Positions 29,119 to 38,200 of a stretch of DNA of 64,000 nt are shown piece by piece; position 1 is the stretch's first letter, and every line of letters starts with the position of its first letter. Source of the DNA: Vibrio aquaticus (GTDB lineage Bacteria > Pseudomonadota > Gammaproteobacteria > Enterobacterales > Vibrionaceae); NCBI RefSeq assembly GCF_003970385.1, contig NZ_RXZH01000001.1:873300-937299 (forward strand). Reading direction: 5' to 3'. The position numbers and the translations under genes were made by a program. Under the pieces are notes generated by a model, which saw only the letters and a program-made list of their open reading frames with translations, made no database searches and was not told the DNA's origin.

Positions 29119-29205
29119 TTATGATGTTTTGCTTGCGTCTTTGTTCGACTCTTTCCAGTACTGAATGCGTACGCGATGCAATTGTGCTTTTCTCATTTTC
29201 TTCAT
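29119..29205 (-). CDS. Candidate 28-residue basic peptide gene
   Basis: An ATG preceded by AGTGAGGGATTATC (GAGGGA about six bases away) opens 28 codons to TAA. The peptide starts MKKMRKAQLHRVRIQYWKES and is rich in Lys and Arg with no hydrophobic segment. A perfect hairpin with a T-rich tract follows 20 bases after the stop on the same strand. RBS, ORF and terminator together argue for a real transcript, although the coding evidence is thin for so short a frame. It could instead be a small RNA. I do not recognise the peptide. Confidence 0.45.
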   Translation of the reverse strand: MKKMRKAQLHRVRIQYWKESNKDASKTS

Positions 29206-29517
29206 GATAATCCCTCACTTCAAATACAAAATTTGCTCTTCAATGAGCTTATGTGAATCTAGTTCCTCATGAACAGAGAACAATGTAGACATCAAATCGC
29301 CAAAGATCCATGTTTTTGATCACGTTTTTTTGTCTATATGCCATGCCTTATTCATAAAAAGTGAACCATAGCGCAGTTTCACGGCAGTGAAATGTAAATG
29401 GACAGAAAGTGTCTCAGATAATTAATACTTCCTAAACAATAGCTTAACCTGATTGTCATTTTAGGAATCTACGATTTGCACGAATTTTTATAAAAATACT
29501 CAAGCAAGGAGTAAGCA
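29206..29517. other. 312-base intergenic region upstream of the PhoX gene
   Basis: It is AT-rich and must hold the promoters of the minus-strand small ORF and of the plus-strand PhoX gene. A TTGTCAT at 29454-29460 resembles half of a Pho box, but the second half is not convincing. No further ORF, repeat or RNA was recognised. Confidence 0.4.
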
Positions 29518-31410
29518 ATGTGCCCTATTTCAGATAAGCGCAGTGACAATCAAGATTCTGAATTTAGCCAAATGATTGATGCACGACTATCTCGTCGTCG
29601 ATTTCTAACAGGAACTGCGGCGGTGAGTGCTGGTGCTTTTCTTTCTCTTAATCCAGTAGCAAAAGCATTTGCAGCGAAAGAAGAAAGCCCGTTACTTAAC
29701 TTTGAAGCGGTACCGGCGTCTACCGCAGACGCGTTTATCGTGCCAAAAGGCTATAAGGCAAGTCCATTGCTTTCATGGGGAGACCCAATTTTTACAGGTG
29801 CGCCAGCTTTTGACCCAAGTGGTAAACAAGACTCGAATGCGCAGCTTCGCCAGTTTGGTGATAACACCGATGGCATGAGCCTGTTTCCGATCACTCAAGA
29901 TCGTGCAGTGATCGCAGTGAACAACGAGTACACCAATTACGATCTTCTGTTTGATCATGGCGGCAAAGCGATGACCGCTGACGATGTACTGAAATCACAA
30001 GCTGCACACGGCGTGACGGTGTTTGAGATCGTGCGTTCAGGTGGCGAGTGGAAACTAGATATTGATGGTAAGCGTAACCGCCGTATCACAGCGAATACTG
30101 AAATGATGCTGACAGGTCCAGCCGCGGGTCATGACTTGATGAAAACGAAGTTAGACCCATCAGGCATGAAGCCACTGGGTACGTTTAATAATTGTGCCAA
30201 CGGCCAAACGCCTTGGGGCACTTACCTAACGTGTGAAGAAAACTTCAATGGCTACTTTGGCACTAGCGGCAGCGCAGACGTTTCAGATGATCACAAACGC
30301 TACGGTGTAAAAGCGGCAAAGAGCAAGTATCAGTGGCACGACACCGATGAGCGTTTTGATGTCGCGAAGCACCCCAATGAGCCGCACCGCTTTGGTTGGG
30401 TTGTCGAAATCGACCCGAATGATCCAACATCAACGCCACTTAAACGTACTGCGCTAGGCCGTTTCAAACATGAAAATGCGGCACTACTGATTAATGATGA
30501 CGGTCATGTCGTGGTCTATCTTGGTGATGACGAGCGTGGCGAGCATTTGTACAAATTTGTCTCTAAGAACAAATACCAAGCGGGCAACGACAAGGCAAAC
30601 CGTAACCTTTTAGAAGAGGGTACGCTGTATGTCGCTAAATTTGAGTTTGATGATCAAGAGCTGAAAGGCAAAGGTCAATGGCTAGAGTTGACGCATGGCA
30701 AAAACGGCTTAACGAAAGAGAACGGCTTTAACGACCAAGCAGAAGTGATGATTTTTGCTCGTCGCGCTGCTACTCAAGTCGGTGCAACAACCATGGATCG
30801 CCCTGAATGGGTAGCCGTTCACCCTGATAATAATCATGTGTTCTGTACTCTAACTAACAACAAAAACCGTGGTGTTAAAGAAGGTCAACCAGTTGGTGGT
30901 CCAAACCCACGTAAAGAAAACCACTATGGTCAGATTGTTCGTTGGGTACCTAAAAATGGCGACCACACTAATGATGGGTTCGAGTGGGATCTTTACCTTA
31001 TCGCAGGCAACCCAATGGTTCACAAAGGGACAGCGTACGCGGGTAGTGACAACATTAGCGTTGATAATATGTTTAATAGCCCTGATGGTATCGGTTTTGA
31101 TTCAGCGGGCCGTTTATGGATTCAAACTGACGGAAACTACTCAAATAAGGGCGACTTTGCTGGTCAAGGCAATAACCAAATGTTGTGTGGTGACCCAATG
31201 ACGGGTGAAGTGCGTCGCTTCTTAACTGGGCCAATTGCCTGTGAAATTACCGGTCTAACATTTTCGGCTGATAATAAAACCATGTTTGTTGGTGTTCAAC
31301 ACCCTGGTGAGAAGGGCGCTCCATCGCACTTCCCAGCGGGTGGCAGCAGTAAACCTCGTTCGACCATTATGGCGATCACACGTGAAGATGGTGGCGTAAT
31401 CGGCGCTTAA
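29518..31410 (+). CDS. PhoX-family (DUF839) Tat-exported phosphatase-like protein
   Basis: A 630-residue protein with a twin-arginine signal (SRRRFLTGTAAVSAGAF, about residues 25-41), so it is exported folded. The mature part is a DUF839/PhoX beta-propeller, with GTFNNCANGQTPWGTYLTCEEN near residue 220, GRFKHENAALLINDDGHVVVYLGDDERGE, and SPDGIGFDSAGRLWIQTDGN near the end. PhoX enzymes are calcium- and iron-dependent alkaline phosphatases of phosphate-starved marine bacteria. Some DUF839 proteins are not shown to be phosphatases, so activity is inferred. RBS: AAGGAG before the ATG at 29518. It has its own terminator. Confidence 0.88.
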   Translation: MCPISDKRSDNQDSEFSQMIDARLSRRRFLTGTAAVSAGAFLSLNPVAKAFAAKEESPLLNFEAVPASTADAFIVPKGYKASPLLSWGDPIFTGAPAFDPSGKQDSNAQLRQFGDNTDGMSLFPITQDRAVIAVNNEYTNYDLLFDHGGKAMTADDVLKSQAAHGVTVFEIVRSGGEWKLDIDGKRNRRITANTEMMLTGPAAGHDLMKTKLDPSGMKPLGTFNNCANGQTPWGTYLTCEENFNGYFGTSGSADVSDDHKRYGVKAAKSKYQWHDTDERFDVAKHPNEPHRFGWVVEIDPNDPTSTPLKRTALGRFKHENAALLINDDGHVVVYLGDDERGEHLYKFVSKNKYQAGNDKANRNLLEEGTLYVAKFEFDDQELKGKGQWLELTHGKNGLTKENGFNDQAEVMIFARRAATQVGATTMDRPEWVAVHPDNNHVFCTLTNNKNRGVKEGQPVGGPNPRKENHYGQIVRWVPKNGDHTNDGFEWDLYLIAGNPMVHKGTAYAGSDNISVDNMFNSPDGIGFDSAGRLWIQTDGNYSNKGDFAGQGNNQMLCGDPMTGEVRRFLTGPIACEITGLTFSADNKTMFVGVQHPGEKGAPSHFPAGGSSKPRSTIMAITREDGGVIGA

Positions 31411-31428
31411 GAGCTGATTAACGATTTG

Positions 31429-31455
31429 AAGCGGGGCATTGTGCCCCGCTTTTTT
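31429..31455 (+). terminator. Terminator of the PhoX-family gene
   Basis: A 10-bp stem AAGCGGGGCA/TGCCCCGCTT with a TTG loop is followed by TTTT. It begins 19 bases after the stop codon. Confidence 0.92.
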
Positions 31456-31797
31456 GGTTCTACAGCCTATTAGAGCCTTGTTATGCGCTCAAAAGCATAA
31501 AAAGTGTGATCTTTAGACAATTAAGCACTAAATATAGTTGCTTCATTTGTACGGTATAACTATATTGAAAGGGTATCCCACATAACTTTAAGGTGTAGAG
31601 ACTGAGTAAACTCCCAGAGTGAATACGAACCAACTGAACGCAATATGAGACACAGGGCTTAACGAATCGTTAAGGGTGCCATCTAAAAACGTAAAAGAAT
31701 TCAGTATTTTCAAAGGCCTTTTGCTTTTCCCCTCTTTAAATAGTCGCACTTTCTAGTTATCGATACATTGTCTGATAACCATGGAGGAGGTTTGGCT
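31456..31797 (+). other. 342-base leader/intergenic region before the 50-residue membrane protein
   Basis: No convincing ORF is present. A perfect 17-base palindrome (CTTAACGAATCGTTAAG) lies at 31658-31674 and an AAAGGCCTTT palindrome near 31714. Flanking sequence of about 100 bases is less AT-rich than the rest and could be a transcribed leader or small RNA, but I match it to no known riboswitch. Confidence 0.35.
31658..31674. promoter_or_regulatory. 17-base perfect palindrome upstream of the small membrane protein gene
   Basis: Eight-base arms CTTAACGA/TCGTTAAG flank a single central A. The spacing suits a dimeric regulator operator better than an RNA hairpin. The protein that binds it is unknown. 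Confidence 0.4.
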
Positions 31798-31950
31798 ATG
31801 TTACCACTAGGTTTATTCGCATTAGGTGCATTCGTATTCTTAGGCTGCTGGGTTGTTCAACACGGTTTACCCGTTCTTGGGATGAAGCTTGATGAAGACG
31901 ATTTACTACTCATCTCTGAAATGTCTGGTGAAGATGTTTTAGAAGCTTAA
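31798..31950 (+). CDS. 50-residue single-span membrane protein
   Basis: The frame opens at 31768 with TTG, but a strong GGAGGAGG at 31783-31790 points to the ATG at 31798. The 50-residue product has a hydrophobic N-terminal segment (MLPLGLFALGAFVFLGCWVV) and an acidic C-terminus (KLDEDDLLLISEMSGEDVLEA). It should insert in the inner membrane with the acidic tail free. A canonical terminator follows 21 bases later. I recognise no family. It lies between the PhoX gene and the giant adhesin, separated from both by terminators, so it is its own unit. Confidence 0.75.
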   Translation: MLPLGLFALGAFVFLGCWVVQHGLPVLGMKLDEDDLLLISEMSGEDVLEA

Positions 31951-31970
31951 AGCGCAAAAAATTGAGAGAA

Positions 31971-31998
31971 AAAGGAGCCTTGTTTGGCTCCTTTTTTT
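31971..31998 (+). terminator. Terminator after the small membrane protein gene
   Basis: A 9-bp stem AAAGGAGCC/GGCTCCTTT with a 6-base loop is followed by a run of T. Confidence 0.92.
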
Positions 31999-32203
31999 GT
32001 TTCTCCTATCTACTTTTATTTTGATTCTCGATCTGACAACTCCTTTCTTACGCTGATTTTGTAAAGATTAAACTACTGAAAATATTAGATTTATTAGTTT
32101 ATAAAAATTGGCTCACAAATTGCGAGATCTAGTTTCCACGCCTTGTTTCTTTAAGCAGTAGTTGTAGGCAAGTGTTTAGATAACGATGATAAAGGAGTCG
32201 GTT

Positions 32204-35200
32204 ATGGCGCAATCACTCAACCTACCTGAAGGTGCACAGGTCGCAATTGACACGGATGGCAATGTAAGAGTGTTACTCGCAGGACAATCCCCCCAACCCG
32301 GAGAGATTGTTGCCCCCGCTTCTGAGTTATTTGAACAATTCCCAGAACTAAGTGCGGAAATCTCAAACGTTTTGGAACAAGACTCCCCAGTTGATCCTGA
32401 CGTTGAAGAAATCGCCAGTTTATTGGAACAAGGCTTGGACCCAACCTTAATCGAAGATTTTGCGACGGCCGCGGGTGAAGACGCTGGCGCAAGCCCCACC
32501 ACGAGTGCCGCGATTGAACGTGATGGTGAAGAAAGAATCGCAGAAACGCTTTTTGAAACTTCGGCGTTGGGTTCTGGAAGCGAACTAAACAACAATTCTC
32601 TATTTGATGATCCAAGTTTTCGTACCAGCAACTTAGCGCCTTTTGCTGCGGTTGAATCTCGAACTTATGCCGAAGAGTCTGGCTCTGGTGCACTTGCTAT
32701 CACTCTACCGACTGATCTTAATGACGAAGTGCTGATTGTGACCATCACAGGCTTACCTGAGCGCGGTGTTGTGACCTTGGAGGATGGTACACCGATAGTG
32801 GTTGGTCAGGTGCTGTCCACTGAACAGTTAACGTCACTGCGATTTGAAGCGCCAGATGAAGTGGACAACGCAGGCGAAGTCGCTGGTACTTTAGCTTATA
32901 CCGTCGATGACGGCGCTGGTTTACTCAATAGTGTTCAACCAGGTTCGGTTCAGATTTTCCTAACACCTATCAACGATGCGCCTGTCGCTTTTGATAGCGA
33001 AGGTTCGGTGATTGAAAATCAGACTCTAGAAGGTCGCTTGCCTGACGGGGAAGATGTCGATGGCACCATTGCGTCATATCAGTTAGTGGCAAACCCAGAG
33101 CTTGGTAGCGTCACAGTCAACCCTGATGGTTCTTTTGTATTTGAAACCGGAACGGATTTCGATTTCTTACCAGAAGGTGAAACTACTCAAGTCTCCTTCC
33201 TTTATTCAGTCACCGATGATGGCGGCTTAGACAGCCAACTGCAGACGGTGACAATTACTGTGACAGGCGTGAATGATGCCGCTGTGATTGCAGGTGTCGA
33301 TTTCGGTCAAGTTATTGAAGATTCTCAAGGCATAGAGCTTACCGACTCAGGCCAGCTAACAATCAGCGATGTTGATGGTGAGCAAGAAGAAGCATTTGAT
33401 ACCAACAGCGTCGTACCTGCTGCGGGTGTTCTGGGACAGCTTGAGATTGATGAAACCGGCCTATGGCAATACAGCGTAGACAACGCAGACGTTCAATACT
33501 TAGGTGAAGGGGAAACCAAGCAAGAGATTTTCACCGTGAGTTCGGTTGATGGCACTGAGCACACCGTGACGGTAACCATTGTCGGTGTCAACGATACGGC
33601 GGTGATTGCAGGCCAAGACACAGGCAGCGTTAAAGAAGACGAATCTACACCGTTGTTAACGGAATCTGGCACATTAACCATCAGTGATGTGGACGGTGCT
33701 GACGAAGAGTTGTTTGTTCCTGCGTCTTTGACTGCTCCGGAAGATGCGATCGGCACGCTGACTATTGATGAAAATGGCCAATGGAATTTCGAGTTAGAAA
33801 ACAGCTCAATCCAATACTTGGGTGAAGGGGAAACCATCACCCAGGTTTACACCGTCGAATCGATTGATGGCACTTCACACCCGATCACTATTCAAATCAT
33901 TGGTACCAATGATGCCGCGGTGATCTCCGGTGATGATGTCGGCACCGTCACTGAAGATGAGTCTACTCCACAGCTTACTGATACAGGCTCACTACGTATT
34001 TCAGATATCGATGGTGAAGACGAAGAGCTCTTCGTTGCTGCTACAGGCATCACCAGTGCAGGCGCTCTAGGTACTCTTGATATTACCCAAGACGGGGATT
34101 GGACTTACACGGTTGATAATGCTGATGTTCAATACTTAGCAGAGGGTGAAACTAAGGTTGAAACCTTTACCGTAGAATCGCTCGATGGCACGCAGCATAC
34201 CGTGACCGTCACCATTATTGGCGTCAACGACAGTGCAGAAATTGCTGGTGATGATGTTGGCGCGGTGAACGAAGACGATGATACGCCACTGCTGACCGAC
34301 TCTGGCACCTTAACCATTTCAGATGCGGATGACGGCGAAGCCGAATTTAAACCAAGCAGTGTGGTTGCCTCTGCGGGCGCATTGGGTTCACTGTCAATTG
34401 ATGCGGCAGGTAATTGGGATTACCAAGTTGATAACGCGGACGTGCAATACCTCGGCGAGGGTGAAACTAAAGTAGAAACCTTTACCGTTGAATCCCTTGA
34501 TGGTACGGAGCACACGATTACCGTCATCATTACCGGTGTCAACGATAGTGCGGAAATTGCCGGCGATGATATTGGTGCTGTCACCGAAGATGAAAGCACA
34601 CCGCTACTGACCGATTCAGGCACCTTAACCATTTCAGATTCCGATACAGGTGAAGCAGAATTTAAACCGACTAGCGTGGTGGCATCAGCAGGTGCGTTAG
34701 GGTCGCTAACCATCGATGAATCGGGCAATTGGGATTACGTCGTTGCCAATGATTCAGTGCAATATTTGGCTGAGGGCGAAACCAAAGTCGAAACCTTTAT
34801 CGTTGAATCCCTTGATGGTACGGAGCACACCATTACCGTGACTATTACTGGCGTAAACGACAGCGCAGTGATCGCTGGCGTTGATACCGGCGAAGTAACG
34901 GAAGATGACAGTAATCCACTTCTGACTGACTCTGGTACGTTAACTATTTCGGATGCCGATACTGGTGAAGCGGAATTTAAACCAAGCAGCGTGGTCGCCT
35001 CTGCGGGCGTATTAGGTTCACTCACTATTGATGCTTCAGGCAATTGGGATTATCAAGTTGATAACGCGGACGTGCAATACCTCGGCGAGGGTGAAACCAA
35101 AGTCGAAACCTTCACTGTTGAATCACTTGATGGTACCGAGCACACCATCACTGTGACTATTATTGGTGTCAACGACAGCGCTGAAATTGCCGGTGATGAC

Positions 35201-38200
35201 GTTGGTGCCGTGACCGAAGACGATGACACTCCACTACTGACCGATTCAGGTATTTTAACCATTTCAGATGCTGATAGCGGCGAAGCCGAATTTAAACCAA
35301 GCAGTGTGGTTGTTTCTGCGGGCGCATTGGGCTCGCTGACCATTGATGCAGCAGGTAATTGGGATTACCAAGTCGATAACGCTGACGTGCAATACCTTGG
35401 CGAAGGCGAAACAAAAGTCGAAACCTTCACGGTTGAGTCGCTCGATGGTACCGAGCACACCATTACTGTGACTATTACTGGCGTCAACGATTCTGCAGTG
35501 ATCTCAGGTGACGATGTTGGCACCGTCACTGAAGATGAGTCCACACCACAGCTTACTGATGCAGGCTCACTGCGTATTTCTGATGTCGATGGTGAAGACG
35601 AAGAACTTTTCGTTGCAGCCACAGGCATCACCAGTGCAGGCGCTCTAGGTAGCTTAGATATTACTCAAGATGGCGATTGGACCTACACGGTTGATAACGC
35701 TGACGTTCAATACTTGGCCGAGGGCGAAACTAAGGTTGAAACCTTTACTGTAGAGTCGCTCGATGGCACGCAGCATACCGTGACCATCACCATTGTTGGC
35801 ACCAATGATATTCCTATTATGCTGGGGGATCTTACGGGTGAGGTGAAAGAGGAAACGACTCTACAAACCACAGGTACGCTTACTCCAGTCGATGTCGATA
35901 ATGGGGCAACACACACTTGGGCTCTGGTCGGAGAAACGGATTCGACCTACGGCTCAATATCCATCGTTGGTGCAACGGGTGAATGGACTTACACCCTTGA
36001 TAACAATGCCGCACAACCATTAGCCGAAGGTCAGGAAGTACAAGAAACCTTTGTGGTTGAAGTGGATGATGGATTGGGTGGAACATCGCAACAAAACATC
36101 GTTATCACTATTGAAGGCACCAACGATGATCCTGTGATCAGCGGTGATGACAGCGGCAACACCGTAGAAGACTTAATGCTAGTGGCCGATGGTGTGCTCA
36201 GTGTTGATGATATCGATGTGACGAATACTCACACTTGGTCAATTCAAGGTAATGGTCAAGGCAGCTACGGTAGCATCACTATTAATCAAAATGGTGCGTG
36301 GGAATACACTCTAGACCCTAGTTTGACTCAGTCGTTTGAACACGGTGAACTCTACGAAGAACAAACGTTCACAGCTATCGTCAACGATGGCAATGGCGGC
36401 ACTGACAGCTTTGAAATCGATATCGATATTCTCGGTCAAAATGATGCGCCGAATATTTCAGGTCGCTCAACTCGCACTATTTGGGAAGACGATGGTAGCG
36501 GTGTTCGAAGCGGTACTCTAAACACTGGCGACCCGGATGTTAATGAGGTACACACTTGGTCAATTGTTGGCGACCCCGATGGGCAATTTGGCTCACTGAC
36601 TCTCGATCAAAATGGGGTGTGGACTTACACCTTAGACACCAATGCTACGCAAGCGGCCAATACCCAAGCACTCTCGCTCAATCAAAGCGTCAAAGAGTAC
36701 TTTATGGTTCAAGTAGTCGATAAGCATAACCAAGTGGACACCCAGCAAGTGGTTGTCACGGTTAAAGGTCGTAACGATGCACCTGAAATTGATGGTGTGC
36801 TAGTGGGTACGGTGACCGAAGATGATGCACTGCCAGTGACCACTTCAGGTCAACTGAATCACAATGATGTTGATGGATTGGATGACCATGTTTGGTCACT
36901 GCAAACCAATCAAGGCCAATACGGTTCGCTACAAATTGATGCTAATGGTGAGTGGACTTACACCTTAACCAATGGTCACTCGGCGGTTCAAGCCTTGCTC
37001 CCGGGTGAAACACTAACTGAAACCTTCTTAGTCACGGTTACTGATGACACCAATGACAACAAATCCTCTAACAATGCCTCAGACACAGAAACCATCACCA
37101 TCACGATTGAAGGCAGTAATGACACGCCAAGCATTACCGGTGGTACAACCGGCAGTGTGATTGAAGATACGCCAGTGAAAAGTAGCACAACAGGTAAGCT
37201 GCTAGCCCTTGATATCGATACCAACGATGCACACAGCTGGAAAGTGGTTGGCGAAGATATTAACGGTGAGGCGAGTGGTCTTTACGGCATCTTAACCGTT
37301 GATGATAACGGCCAATGGTTATACCAACTCGATAGCACCCGTTGGAGTACACAATCGATCCCACCGGGTACAACAGAAATCGATACTTTCGAAGTTGAAG
37401 TCACGGATATCAATGGCGCGACAGAAACCATCACGGTGGATATTTCGGTGGCTGGTGTTAACACCACACCTGATATCGTATTGGGTGATACGCCGACGAT
37501 TGTTGAAGATGATGTGCCAAGCTCCATCAGTGGCACCTTTGGTTCGGGCGATCCTGATGTTGGTGACTCTGCGCTTTGGAGCGTTATTTCAAACGGCAGT
37601 TATGGCAACTTTGTAGTTGATTCAATTGGTGGTTGGGTTTACACCCTCGATAATGGCAACAACGCTGTCAACCGACTTGATGAGGGCGATCTTCTTCAAG
37701 ATACGGTGCAAATCAAAGTTGTCGACCAGTTTGGTGAAGTGTCGATCAAAGATTTCACCATTGATATCGAAGGCAACAATGACGGCCCTAGCATCAAAGG
37801 GGAAGTCGCGAAAACCATCCGAGAAGATACCGCCAGCTTCAGTGGTCAATTGCAAGATGGTGATCCAGACGCTCACGATACTCACTTATGGTCACCAAGC
37901 AATCTAGTCGGTAACTACGGCAGCTTTACCATGACCTCTAGCGGTGCTTGGGTCTACTCACTCAACAATGCACTCGACGAGATCCAAGAGCTCAATCCCA
38001 ATCAAACCTTGCAAGAAAACTTCACGGTTGAAGTGGTCGATAGCTATGGTGAAACCGACAGTCGTGATGTGGTGATCACCATTCGTGGTACTAATGATCT
38101 GCCAACTGTATCCGGTGATATTGCTGGTACCTTCGTTGAAGACCAAGCCTCTCCCGATATTACGGGTGTAATGACCTTGTCAGACATAGACGATGCCGAC

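Noticed and set aside
29450..29475. Pho box before the PhoX gene
   Set aside because: Only one TGTCAT-like half is visible; the direct repeat required for PhoB binding is not convincing.
31600..31700. CACAGGGC and following bases as a c-di-GMP (GEMM) riboswitch
   Set aside because: The conserved GGGACGCAAAG segment and the second helix are missing.
33269..35800. Regular roughly 315-bp spacing that could suggest a CRISPR or satellite array
   Set aside because: The unit is far too long, has no spacers, and is one continuous reading frame encoding VCBS domains.
34129..35916. A series of similar minus-strand open frames of 60-100 codons across the adhesin repeats
   Set aside because: They recur at the repeat period and arise because the repeated plus-strand codons avoid stops in the reverse frame; none has an RBS or terminator.
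37299..37907. Two consecutive plus-strand frames within the adhesin in another phase
   Set aside because: They lie wholly inside the adhesin frame, lack RBS sites and have low-complexity composition typical of shifted repeats.
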